Shown here: one piece after another, positions 8,371 to 16,056 of the stretch | Position numbering within the stretch: the stretch's first letter is position 1 | Layout of the letters: the number at the start of each line of letters is the position of its first letter | Origin: a virus | Virus record (IMG/VR): IMGVR_UViG_3300045009_001106 | Coordinates: 1-37,509 of that record | DNA: 37,509 bases | Reading direction: 5' to 3' (one strand) | Notes under the pieces: model-generated | The model's database searches: none | What the model was told of the DNA's origin: nothing | The model's input: only the letters and a program-made list of their open reading frames with translations | Position numbers and translations under genes: made by a program

Positions 8371-8558
8371 TTGCGTGCCCCCCTTGGCACAAGATAGAGG
8401 GCTCTCCCTCGGCCCGTAATGCTGCGCACGGAGCGGCGCAGCCTGCTCTTGAGCAGCCACTCCGCTGCTTGCTCCACCGTGTCGAGCCCTTGCTGCAGAC
8501 GGACGCGCTCAAGCACGTCGCGGTCGGCTTCGTTAATGGCGATCTGCAGCTCGGGCAT
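8367..8558 (-). CDS. Small helical protein, unknown function
   Basis: 63 aa, MPELQIAINEADRDVLERVR then LDTVEQAAEWLLKSRLRR. The pattern (short beta strand then two helices) looks like a ribbon-helix-helix or related fold. ATGA overlap with ogr suggests coupled production. Confidence 0.6.
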   Translation of the reverse strand: MPELQIAINEADRDVLERVRLQQGLDTVEQAAEWLLKSRLRRSVRSITGRGRALYLVPRGARK

Positions 8559-8603
8559 GGGTAGCTTTTCGTCAGACGTTGATGCGCTTGATAAAGCCTG
8601 GAA

Positions 8604-8795
8604 TCAGGCCGCGCTCGTGTCGACACTGGCGCTACCAGCCAGCACCTGTTGAGCCTCGCGCAGCACCAGCTCGCGAACCATCGTGCTCGGCTGATCCCCC
8701 TGGTAGTTCGCCAGAGCTTCGATCAATGCGTACTCGTAGTCGTCCAGTCGCAGGGTGATGCGGTTGTCTCGGACGCGCTTCGGGTCTGGATACAT
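8604..8795 (-). CDS. Ribbon-helix-helix-like protein
   Basis: 63 aa, MYPDPKRVRDNRITLRLDDY, then EYALIEALANYQGDQPSTMVRELVLREAQ. The strand RITLRLDDYEYALIEALA followed by a second helix is a CopG/Arc-type dimerising DNA-binding pattern. GAAGG precedes the ATG. Second gene of the early operon, so it may be a Cro/Apl-like regulator. Confidence 0.7.
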   Translation of the reverse strand: MYPDPKRVRDNRITLRLDDYEYALIEALANYQGDQPSTMVRELVLREAQQVLAGSASVDTSAA

Positions 8796-8848
8796 GGGTG
8801 CCTTCGAAATGACAGAACAGGACCGATGAACAGAAGGGAGAGGGAGCC

Positions 8849-9064
8849 TCAGGAAATCGACTTGCCGGCCTCAAAGGCCTTGAGGGCGTAGAGCACGAGC
8901 AGCCTGGCGAAGGCCGCGTCGGTGCGCTGCTCCTTCTGCGCTCCTGCCTTCAGGCGCTTCAGCTCGTCTTCGTAGAGCCGCAACGAAACCGGGCTGCGCG
9001 TCAGCACGCCAGTCGGGGCGCGACTCTTCTTCTCGGGCACTCGTTTCGTTGCAGCTTTGGGCAT
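8849..9064 (-). CDS. First gene of the early operon, ribbon-helix-helix-like
   Basis: 71 aa. A basic leader (MPKAATKRVPEKKSRAPTG) precedes SPVSLRLYEDELKRLKAGAQ and a helix (AAFARLLVLYALKAFEAG), again a strand-helix-helix pattern. It is the first gene after the divergent operator, the position of cro/cox-type regulators in temperate phages. Role is inferred from position. Confidence 0.65.
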   Translation of the reverse strand: MPKAATKRVPEKKSRAPTGVLTRSPVSLRLYEDELKRLKAGAQKEQRTDAAFARLLVLYALKAFEAGKSIS

Positions 9065-9097
9065 GGATGCTCAGCAGCTTCCGAGGAAACGGTGTGT

Positions 9098-9154
9098 ATC
9101 CTCAGGATGTGGATGGATGCACAAATTGTGTCCCACGAATGTGGGATTCGTCAA
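9098..9154 (-). promoter_or_regulatory. Early promoter and operator between repressor and early operon
   Basis: On the minus strand TTGACG (9149-9154) and CACAAT (9125-9130) are 18 bp apart. Three palindromes overlap or follow: CACAAATTGTG (9120-9130) over the -10, TCCCAC-GAAT-GTGGGA (9131-9146) filling the spacer, and ATCCT-C-AGGAT (9098-9108) downstream. Repressor binding in the spacer would block the early operon. Confidence 0.55.
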
Positions 9155-9497
9155 CACGCATGGTTGCAAATTGAGTGATTTTGGAGATCGTCTGCGTGAA
9201 GAGCGCACGCGACTGAAGCTGAATCAGATCGAGTTCGGAGAACTCGGTGGGGTGTCGAAAAACGCCCAGCTCAGCTACGAAAAGGCGGAGCGTCGGCCTG
9301 ACGCGGACTACCTCATGCGCCTGGTGCCGCATGGGGTGGATGTGCACTACCTTCTCACTGGCGTACATGCCGGTCATGCGCAGTCGCCGTTGCCGGTGAC
9401 GCACAGCGAGGCGTTGCTCCTGCTCGGGTCGCTGACGGAGGAGCGTCTTCGCGCAGTGTTGGTTGTCCTTGAAGGGCTGGCTGAAGCAAGCCGATAG
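9117..9497 (+). CDS. XRE-family repressor (cI/C-like)
   Basis: 126 aa from ATG 9117, the only in-frame ATG with an AGGA upstream. A TTG at 9171 (giving SDFGDRLREERTRLKLNQ) is an alternative and matches where homologues normally start. The helix-turn-helix lies in about residues 20-75 (LKLNQIEFGELGGVSKNAQLS), with HYLLTG typical of short phage repressors. The rest is a short dimerisation tail; no peptidase domain, so induction is not by LexA-like self-cleavage. It is divergent from the early operon and convergent with D. Predicted lysogeny maintenance. Confidence 0.82.
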   Translation: MHKLCPTNVGFVNTHGCKLSDFGDRLREERTRLKLNQIEFGELGGVSKNAQLSYEKAERRPDADYLMRLVPHGVDVHYLLTGVHAGHAQSPLPVTHSEALLLLGSLTEERLRAVLVVLEGLAEASR

Positions 9498-9527
9498 AGC
9501 CGCGCTGCGCATCGATTGAGCCCGATC

Positions 9528-10568
9528 TCAGCGCTCGTCCGCGGCGCTGTCCGCAACGGCGACTTGGGTCGATGTTGCGCTGGCCGTCTCCAGCTCGATG
9601 CGAGTCGTCAGTCCGCCGTCGCCCAGGCTGTGCGTGGCCTTCACGGTCAGCCATGACACGGCGTCGATCGCCGGCTTGAACCCCGCCACCGTCACCGGCG
9701 TCTGAGGTCCCAGCTCGGGACGACCGCGCGCCAAAGTCAGCTCCATCGTCGCGGCCCCGCGTTGGATGCGCTGCCATTCGGCTTTCGCACCTGCGAGCGC
9801 ATCGGCCTGGTTGGCATAGGTGTCGCGCAGCCGCTTCGCGTTGCCGCTGAGCCCCACCAAGACGCCGCGGCGCTTTGCCCGCTTCGCGTCATGCCAGTAC
9901 GCACGGACCCCGCTGTAGGCCTCACGCTCGGCGGAGTGGAAGCGGTGGCTGTCGCCGGCGTCGCGTGAGATGGTCTGCGGGCTAAGCGTTTTGCCCCGGC
10001 TGTCTCGCGTGCCGTTGATGGGCACGAAGATCAGCGACCCCTTCTTGACGGTCGACACGGCGTCGTAGCGCTTGGCAAGGCGCGAGACAAAGTTGAGGTC
10101 GCTCTCATTGGTCTGATCGATGTGATCGACGACCGTGGCGGCCAGGCGCTTGTCGATGCGGGGCGTGAGGCCATGCTTCGCCGCGATCGATCCGACGATC
10201 ATGCCGAGGGTCTTCTGATGCCAGCTCTTCTCGACGCGGACCTTGATCGTCTGCGCCATGTCCGCGCTGCGGGCCCGAACCTGGAGCTGGTCCGGGGCCC
10301 CGCTGTGCTCCACCTCGTCGACGACAAATGTGCCCTTGTCGACCAGCGCCTGGCCGGCCCACCCAAGTTGCAGTGAGATCGTGGCCTTCTTCGGAGGAAT
10401 CGCGAGCCGCCCGTCGGTGTCGTCGAGCACCAGGTCGAGCTGGTCGGCCTCACCGCCACGGCACTCGGTCAGGCTGAGGCTGATCAGCCGTGGATTGATC
10501 TTGACCGTGATGTCGGTGCCGTCGACCACCAGGCGGTAGTCCGGCATGGGATGGCTGCTCCGGCTCAC
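9528..10568 (-). CDS. D: Tail hub/late control protein D
   Basis: 346 aa. The N-terminus PDYRLVVDGTDIT followed by RLISLSLTECRGGEADQLDLVLDDTDGRL is the P2 gpD pattern, and IPPKKATISLQLGW continues it. GpD forms the baseplate hub (gp27-like) with gpV, at the base of the tail tube. The gene is the last of the FI operon and overlaps U by 4 bp (ATGA). Length is normal (P2 D about 387 aa). Confidence 0.93.
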   Translation of the reverse strand: MSRSSHPMPDYRLVVDGTDITVKINPRLISLSLTECRGGEADQLDLVLDDTDGRLAIPPKKATISLQLGWAGQALVDKGTFVVDEVEHSGAPDQLQVRARSADMAQTIKVRVEKSWHQKTLGMIVGSIAAKHGLTPRIDKRLAATVVDHIDQTNESDLNFVSRLAKRYDAVSTVKKGSLIFVPINGTRDSRGKTLSPQTISRDAGDSHRFHSAEREAYSGVRAYWHDAKRAKRRGVLVGLSGNAKRLRDTYANQADALAGAKAEWQRIQRGAATMELTLARGRPELGPQTPVTVAGFKPAIDAVSWLTVKATHSLGDGGLTTRIELETASATSTQVAVADSAADER

Positions 10569-11017
10569 TGGTCGGCTCCTGCTTCCGCTGGGCCCGCTTC
10601 GCTTGCCGAGGGCTCATCGACGCCAAGCTCGGCGCCCTCGTCTTCGTCGACGCGGATCAGCTGGATCTGGAACTCGATGCGCCGTGCACTGCCGTCCTGC
10701 ATGAAGACGGTGTGCGTCTCGTTCAGGCTCTCGATCACGAATGCACCGATGACCTCGCCGTTGCCAGACACGAGCGGCCAGGCGTGACCCGCGTCTGCCA
10801 TCTCGCGCAGCTGATCCAGGCTCGCGACGTCGCCTGCGAACTCTGGCGCCACGACGCCGGAGAGGTTGATCGTGTCCTCACCCGGGCCGAGGAACTGGCG
10901 CGCCGGCCTGGCGCCCACGCGGCTGTTGCTGGGATGGCGCCAGGCGGACTGCCGCTGCAGGTCCTGGTAGGCCAGCGTCGGCAGGCTGAAAACGAACTGT
11001 CCGTAGCCCATCATCAT
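10565..11017 (-). CDS. U: Tail protein U
   Basis: 150 aa, starting MMMGYGQFVFSLPTLAYQDL. WRHPSNSRVGARPARQFLGPGEDTI is the signature of P2 gpU, a tail-tube/terminator-associated protein. Its position between the tape measure and D is as in P2. Ends in an acidic tail. Confidence 0.93.
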   Translation of the reverse strand: MMMGYGQFVFSLPTLAYQDLQRQSAWRHPSNSRVGARPARQFLGPGEDTINLSGVVAPEFAGDVASLDQLREMADAGHAWPLVSGNGEVIGAFVIESLNETHTVFMQDGSARRIEFQIQLIRVDEDEGAELGVDEPSASEAGPAEAGADQ

Positions 11018-11029
11018 GGTGAGATCTCC

Positions 11030-13636
11030 TTAGCTGATGTCGCTGAGGCTCGACCGCCGGGCCGCGAGCTTCGAGCGCTCGCGTCGATCCAGCTCGGCGG
11101 CAACCAGGCGCGCGATCGTGCGCTCGTCCATGCCAGGTGCAGCGTGGATGTGGATCTCGTACTTGTCGCCGGGGGCTGCTGGTGCGGCGGTGGCCGGCGC
11201 GGACAGCGGGGGCCTGCGGTCCATCTGGACCGACGGAGCTGCAGACATGGGACCGGCGCCCGGCGCAGCGCTCATCGCCGCCGCAGGCATTGCAACGGTG
11301 GCGCCAGCCGCCATCGCCATGACCGCACGGCGGACGCTGTCCTGACGGTTGGCAACGCCGGCGGCGGCGCCGTTGGAGATCTCCTCGCCGGCGTCGATGA
11401 AGACCCGGCTCGGGCTGCGGATGCCCAGCCTCTCCTTGAACCACCCGATCGCGCCGTCTGCTGCACCGCTGATGGCGTCTCGCACCAGCGCCAGGCGGCT
11501 CGTGATCCCGCCGGCGAGCCCTTGAAGGATGTTCGCGCCGAACTCGCTGAACTTCTGCGGCAGATCGAAGCCAAACCAGCGCAGCACCCCTGCGAACGCT
11601 TGGTAGAACATGCCCAGCGGCGACCAGTTCACCAGCAGTGCCGACACGCCGCCGATGCCCCCTGCGAACGCCTGCCGGATGCTGTTCCAGATGCCGCCGA
11701 AGAAGCTCTTGATGGGTTCCCAGTAGCGGATGAGCAGGAAGGCGGCCAGCGCGATCGCAGTGATCGCCAGGCCGATTGGCGTGGTCATCAGCGCTCGTCC
11801 GATCCAGAGGACCGCCTGGCCGGCGATCCGGAGCACGGTGCCGATCCGCCCGATAACCGATGCGACGCCGACACCGTTGATGCTCAGCATCGCCATGCCG
11901 TAGCGCAGCAGCGCGAAGGGGCCGATCAACGAAGCCAGGGCGACCGTGACCGTACCGCCAACGATCAGGAGGACGGAGAGGGCGGCGGCCGCCTTCATGA
12001 TGAAGGTCACCAGGCCAGGGTGCGCAGCGGCGAACGCCGCCAGCTTCGACGCCATGGCCCCCAGCGTGGTCATGAGGTCGACGAGGGCGGGCTTCAAGGA
12101 CTCGCCAAGCGTGGTCGTGAGCTCGAAGGCGCGGTTCTTCGCCATGGTCCACTGCGCCGACGTCGTCTGGTTGCGGGCGTCTGCTTCTCGCCGCATCGAG
12201 CCCTTCGCCGCGGTGCCGTTCGCGAGCTCGCGCTGCCGCGCCAGCTCCTCGGGTTTGTCAACCAGCTTCGCCAGCGTGTCGGAGTGCTCCAGACCGACGA
12301 GCTCGACCATGACCCCGACGCGCTGGCTCTCCGGAAGCTTGCGGATGCCAGCGATGACCTTGTCGAAGGTCGCCGATGCGTCTGTCGCCATGCCCTGCTG
12401 GATGTCGTTGCTCTTCAGGCCGATCTCGTCGACGGCGGCCTGGAACTTCTTCGTGCCCTTGGTGGCGGCGGCCAGCTTCTGCGTGATCGCGTTGATGGCA
12501 GTGGCTGCGGTCTCTGGACGTTCACCCAGCGTGAGCAGCGTGGACGACAGCGCGGCAGCGTCCTGCGCGCTCATCTTGACCGTCGAGACCACGCCCGAGA
12601 TCCGGTTCAGGACGTTGATGATCTCGTCGCCCTTGGAGATCGCGTTGTCGTCGAGGTAGTTGATCGAGTCGGCCAGGCTCTCGATCTGCAGGATGGGGAT
12701 CTTGAAGTTCTTGGCGACCTTGCCCATCTGCTCGGCGATCTCGCCCGGCACGGCGTCGAACGCCGTCGCCATCATGGCGGCCGTTCGCGTGAACTCCTTG
12801 AGCTGGTCGGTTCCGACCTCCATGCGAGCGCCGGCGGTGACCATGTCGGCGATCTCGTTGGTCGTCAGGGGGATCTCTCGGCCCAGCTCGCGGACCTGTT
12901 GCCGGACAGCGGCGTAGACGGCTGTCAGCCGGCCGGCATCGTCGCGTGCGCCTTGCACCTGGCGTGCGACACCCAGCATGTGGTCCTCGAAGGAGGCGAA
13001 GTCCCGCACTGCGATCGCAACCGGCGCACCGATTGCGGCGCCTGTGGCACCCATGGCCACGCCTGCGCCGGTGAGCTTGCCCTGCAGGGCCTGGGCCTTG
13101 GCCAAGGCCGCGCCGGCTGCGGCACTTCGGCGCTGGTGTTCGGCCTGCTCGCGCAGCGCAGCCGTCTGTCGTTCGATGCTCGCCGTGGTCGACGCGATGC
13201 TGGCGCGCAGGTCTCGTTCGTGGGTGGCAAGGTCACGGGTGCTGATGCCAGCGGCGCTGAGACGGTCGCGGACGACCTGGAGCTGCACGCTCTGGCGTTG
13301 GTGCTGTTCGGCCAGGTCGCGGGCGACTTGGCGCGCCGCACCGAGCTGGGCCGTCATCGCCTTGGTGGGCGGGCCGACCTGGCTGAGCTCGCGCGCCAGC
13401 CTGGCGGCCTTCTCCCGGGCGTTCTCGAGCTTGGCACCGGTGGCGTCCAGGCCGGTGCGCATCTCGCGGAACTCGCCGATCGCCTTCTGCTGGGTGCCCA
13501 GCTCCTTGAGGCGTTCGCGCGTCTCGCGCAGCGCCTTGGCGGTCGCCGTGCTGCCGGCGTTGATCCGCTGCAGAGGCGCCGTAGCGCGGTCAATTGCCTG
13601 AAGGATCACCTGCAGGCGCAGGTCGCTCATTGCCAT
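11030..13636 (-). CDS. T: Tail tape measure protein T
   Basis: 868 aa. The N-terminal 250 residues are mainly coiled-coil with repeated Ala/Glu/Arg heptads. A TP901-type tape measure core follows (about 270-480: AMMATAFDAVPGEIAEQMG and VSTVKMSAQDAAALSSTLLTLG). Hydrophobic stretches near 530-640 (ALSVLLIVGGTVTVALASLIG) fit membrane-inserting segments, and the C-terminus is Ala/Pro-rich. It sets tail length, chaperoned by E/E'. Starts 6 bp after the E' stop. Confidence 0.95.
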   Translation of the reverse strand: MAMSDLRLQVILQAIDRATAPLQRINAGSTATAKALRETRERLKELGTQQKAIGEFREMRTGLDATGAKLENAREKAARLARELSQVGPPTKAMTAQLGAARQVARDLAEQHQRQSVQLQVVRDRLSAAGISTRDLATHERDLRASIASTTASIERQTAALREQAEHQRRSAAAGAALAKAQALQGKLTGAGVAMGATGAAIGAPVAIAVRDFASFEDHMLGVARQVQGARDDAGRLTAVYAAVRQQVRELGREIPLTTNEIADMVTAGARMEVGTDQLKEFTRTAAMMATAFDAVPGEIAEQMGKVAKNFKIPILQIESLADSINYLDDNAISKGDEIINVLNRISGVVSTVKMSAQDAAALSSTLLTLGERPETAATAINAITQKLAAATKGTKKFQAAVDEIGLKSNDIQQGMATDASATFDKVIAGIRKLPESQRVGVMVELVGLEHSDTLAKLVDKPEELARQRELANGTAAKGSMRREADARNQTTSAQWTMAKNRAFELTTTLGESLKPALVDLMTTLGAMASKLAAFAAAHPGLVTFIMKAAAALSVLLIVGGTVTVALASLIGPFALLRYGMAMLSINGVGVASVIGRIGTVLRIAGQAVLWIGRALMTTPIGLAITAIALAAFLLIRYWEPIKSFFGGIWNSIRQAFAGGIGGVSALLVNWSPLGMFYQAFAGVLRWFGFDLPQKFSEFGANILQGLAGGITSRLALVRDAISGAADGAIGWFKERLGIRSPSRVFIDAGEEISNGAAAGVANRQDSVRRAVMAMAAGATVAMPAAAMSAAPGAGPMSAAPSVQMDRRPPLSAPATAAPAAPGDKYEIHIHAAPGMDERTIARLVAAELDRRERSKLAARRSSLSDIS

Positions 13637-13641
13637 GCGGC

Positions 13642-14063
13642 TTACTCGGACGGTTCATGCCGGGACCGCGCGCGCTCGCGCCAGTCCATCAGCTCGGGAA
13701 GCGACAGGCCGTCCATCTCGGACGGTGCCCAGTGGAAGACGATGGCGATGTCCGCCATCGCGTCCTCTACACGGTCAGGGAGGCCTGCTCCTTGACGGCT
13801 TTCGTGGTCAAAAAAGCGGCCACCTCCGAGGCGAGCTGGAACAGATCCGCAGGATCGAGCGCGTCGACCTCGGGGCGGGTCAGCGGCGGCACTGTGATGC
13901 GCGGCAGCACCGCCTGCGCGGCAGCGACATCCATGCGCACCAGGTCGTACAGGGAGACGCCCCGCAGTTCGCCGGCGGAGGGCTTGCGCAGCTCGACCTG
14001 GCTGATCTCCTGGTTGCCGCGCTGAATGGGGTGGTCGAGGGGGACGGTGATGGTCGTGGTCAT
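13642..14063 (-). CDS. E': E+E' fusion made by -1 frameshift
   Basis: Ribosomes shifting -1 at T TTT TTG (13809-13815) leave the E frame after codon 85 and continue DHESRQGAGLPDRVEDA, then MADIAIVFHWAPSEMDGLSL to TAA 13642-13644. The result is 140 aa, close to the P2 product. The second part has the GpE family signature (WAPSEMD, ELMDWRERAR). A separate start at 13758 for a 38-aa E' is possible but less expected. Same layout as P2 and lambda G/GT. Confidence 0.88.
13767..14063 (-). CDS. E: Tail assembly chaperone E (unshifted product)
   Basis: 98 aa, MTTTITVPLDHPIQRGNQEI, then LRKPSAGELRGVSLYDLV, characteristic of P2 gpE family. Acts with the longer E+E' product in loading the tape measure. 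Lies between FII and T in the FI-D operon. The reading frame contains the slippery heptamer at codons 84-85. Confidence 0.92.
   Translation of the reverse strand: MTTTITVPLDHPIQRGNQEISQVELRKPSAGELRGVSLYDLVRMDVAAAQAVLPRITVPPLTRPEVDALDPADLFQLASEVAAFLTTKAVKEQASLTV
13809..13815 (-). other. Programmed -1 frameshift site T TTT TTG
   Basis: The heptamer is in phase with E codons (GCT TTT TTG) and the -1 frame downstream stays open to the E' stop. P2 uses the same slippery T-run. Confidence 0.85.
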
Positions 14064-14076
14064 GGTCGATGAGGGG

Positions 14077-14586
14077 TCAGATGGACAAGGCGGCGCGGAC
14101 TTCGGCCAGGCGGTCGATGCCGCCGATGTTCTCGATCAGGTTGACGAAGTCGATCTCGATCAGCAGCTCTCCGTCGAGCGTGAGCTTGTAGTAGCTCAGG
14201 GAGGTCTTGATCTTGACCTCCGTGTTGTCGCCCGCCTTGGATTTGCCTGGGTCGATCTCGGTATGACGGCCACGGACGACGACCTCGAGCGACTGGGGCC
14301 GCTCCATGTCGTCGGCCTGCAGAGCGCCGTTGAAGCGCAACAGCACGCCGTCGACCTTCAGCGTGCCGAACTGCGCGAAGACCTCGCGCAGGTAGCCCGC
14401 GGCGGTCCATTCCATTTCCAGGCCCTCCATCCCGTTGTCGAGCTTGATAGGGCCGTTCATGCCGCCGCCGCGATAGTCCTCGGTCTTGCGGCTGAGCTTG
14501 GGCAGGTTCACTTCCGGCACTTCGCCCATGTAGCGGATGCCGTCGTTGAAGACGATGAAGTTCTTGAGCTTGCGGGGCAATGCCAT
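14077..14586 (-). CDS. FII: Major tail tube protein FII
   Basis: 169 aa, starting MALPRKLKNFIVFNDGIRYM; homologues have the same N-terminus. KLSRKTEDYRGGGMNGPIK is the conserved FII segment. The C-terminus SYYKLTLDGELLIEID fits the tube fold. Forms the inner tail tube. Follows FI with a 59-bp gap containing a hairpin. Confidence 0.95.
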   Translation of the reverse strand: MALPRKLKNFIVFNDGIRYMGEVPEVNLPKLSRKTEDYRGGGMNGPIKLDNGMEGLEMEWTAAGYLREVFAQFGTLKVDGVLLRFNGALQADDMERPQSLEVVVRGRHTEIDPGKSKAGDNTEVKIKTSLSYYKLTLDGELLIEIDFVNLIENIGGIDRLAEVRAALSI

Positions 14587-14614
14587 GGTTTGGATCTGCT
14601 GGGAAGGGTAGGGA

Positions 14615-14636
14615 GCTGCCGGCGAGCGCCGGCAGC
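14615..14636 (-). promoter_or_regulatory. Strong hairpin between FI and FII
   Basis: GCTGCCGGC pairs with GCCGGCAGC around loop GAGC. No U-run follows, so it is more likely a stabiliser or attenuator that sets the sheath/tube ratio than a terminator. Confidence 0.5.
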
Positions 14637-14645
14637 GAGGGGGCG

Positions 14646-15839
14646 TCAGGCGTTGACGCGCGCGGCGAAGTCCGCGAAGTACTTGTCCGTGATGCGCTGA
14701 CGGAAGGTGAGGTCTTCCACAGGCGGGATCGGCGTGTAGTCGTAGTCGATGATCAGCTTGCCGGACTTGAGCGACGGCGCGGAGTTGGCTTCCTCGTCGT
14801 ACCAGGCGCTGCCGTCCAGGATGTAGCCGAAGTTCTTCAGCTCGCGGAACTTGGCATTCACGCCTTCGATGATGTCCTTGACCAGTGAGGGGTGCAGCGG
14901 CTTGTCCACGGCCCAAAAGTGCGCCTCGGCGATCGAGTCGGCCAGGACCTGGGCCGTACGCGTGGCGCTCTCGAAGGCGAAGAGCGGGTCATCGCTGCAG
15001 GTGCGCGAGCCCCAGAACCGATAGCCCTGGGCGTTGATCAGCGCGGTGACCTCGTTCTCGTTGAGCAGGCCTGCGTCCGTCGCAGCCTCCTGCAGGTCCC
15101 AGTAGATGTCGCGGGACAGGCCGGTGACGCCGTTGATCGGCAGGTTGGACAGCGTCTTGTGCCAGCCGACCTCCTGGTCGATCTTGGCGCGCAGTCCCAG
15201 CGCGTAGGCCACCGGCGAAACGCTCACGGTCGCGTTGATCGTCGTGTCCCAGCGCGTGAACTCGGGGTGCAGCAGCATGAGCTCGCGCGCGCCGAACTTG
15301 TCGCGGTACGCGATCGCTTCGGCGATCGTCTCGGCACCGGCGGTGCTGGCATAGGCGAAGGCGCGGAGCTTCTGCGCGATCGCGACCAGGGCGGTCGTCA
15401 CCTCCTCGGAGTCGTACTCGGGAACGCCAAGGATGCGAGGCTTGACGCCGAGCTGGGTCTGCGCCGCGAGCAGCGCCTTCATGCCCGTGTACTGGCCGGA
15501 GGGCAACGTGGTGCCGATGATCTTGCTGACCTGGTCGGCGATCTTCGCCTCGGCGGTCTCGCCGACGCCGTCAGCGACGCGAACGACGACGACGATGGGC
15601 GAGGCTTGCTGGCTGATCGCATCCAGCGCGGCAGCGAGCGTGCCCTTCGTGCCGGCCTTACCGATGGCGCTGTTGACGTTGGTGATCAGCGCCGGCTTGT
15701 CCAGCGGGAACGTTCCCGCGTCAGCGTCCGCGGCCGTGGCCACGAGGCCGATGATCGCAGTGGAGATGGACCGGATCGGACGGACGCCCTCGTTGATCTC
15801 GATGACGCGAACGCCGTGATGGTAGGAGTCGAGTGCCAT
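14646..15839 (-). CDS. FI: Tail sheath protein FI
   Basis: 397 aa. Start MALDSYHHGVRVIEINEG chosen because homologues begin there and AAGGAG precedes it; a longer frame upstream lacks support. GVRPIRSISTAIIGLVATA is the N-terminal sheath signature and the C-terminus contains FRQRITDKYFADF. Contractile sheath around the FII tube. First gene of the leftward FI-D operon; its ribosome site lies in a hairpin. Confidence 0.96.
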   Translation of the reverse strand: MALDSYHHGVRVIEINEGVRPIRSISTAIIGLVATAADADAGTFPLDKPALITNVNSAIGKAGTKGTLAAALDAISQQASPIVVVVRVADGVGETAEAKIADQVSKIIGTTLPSGQYTGMKALLAAQTQLGVKPRILGVPEYDSEEVTTALVAIAQKLRAFAYASTAGAETIAEAIAYRDKFGARELMLLHPEFTRWDTTINATVSVSPVAYALGLRAKIDQEVGWHKTLSNLPINGVTGLSRDIYWDLQEAATDAGLLNENEVTALINAQGYRFWGSRTCSDDPLFAFESATRTAQVLADSIAEAHFWAVDKPLHPSLVKDIIEGVNAKFRELKNFGYILDGSAWYDEEANSAPSLKSGKLIIDYDYTPIPPVEDLTFRQRITDKYFADFAARVNA

Positions 15840-15868
15840 GGGGCTCCTTGCAATGAATGGGGAGCCCC
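15840..15868 (-). promoter_or_regulatory. Hairpin sequestering the FI ribosome binding site
   Basis: GGGGCTCC (15840-15847) and GGAGCCCC (15861-15868) are perfect complements separated by 13 nt. On the mRNA the 3' arm contains AAGGAG immediately before the FI ATG, so folding would hide it. The rest of 15869-16056 holds no gene; GTAGACC (15907) and GGTCTAC (15956) form a wide inverted repeat, of unknown meaning. Confidence 0.5.
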
Positions 15869-16056
15869 GCACCGGGGTGAGCCCCTGACGTGCCGGAGGC
15901 TCGAGAGTAGACCCGTGAATTTGCGATAGCCTACCGCTGACGTCACCTTGATTGAGGTCTACCCATGGCGTGCCAACTCACGCTTTGACTTGCACCAATG
16001 GGATGGACGGGGCTGCGCGTCACTGAGGTTCCATTTTTCGCGCGACGGGGAGACCG

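Noticed and set aside
10712-13795. 1027-aa ORF on the + strand opposite T and U
   Set aside because: Composition of an antisense reading (Arg, Ala, His, Gly, Asp rich); the minus strand gives clear U, T and E' proteins.
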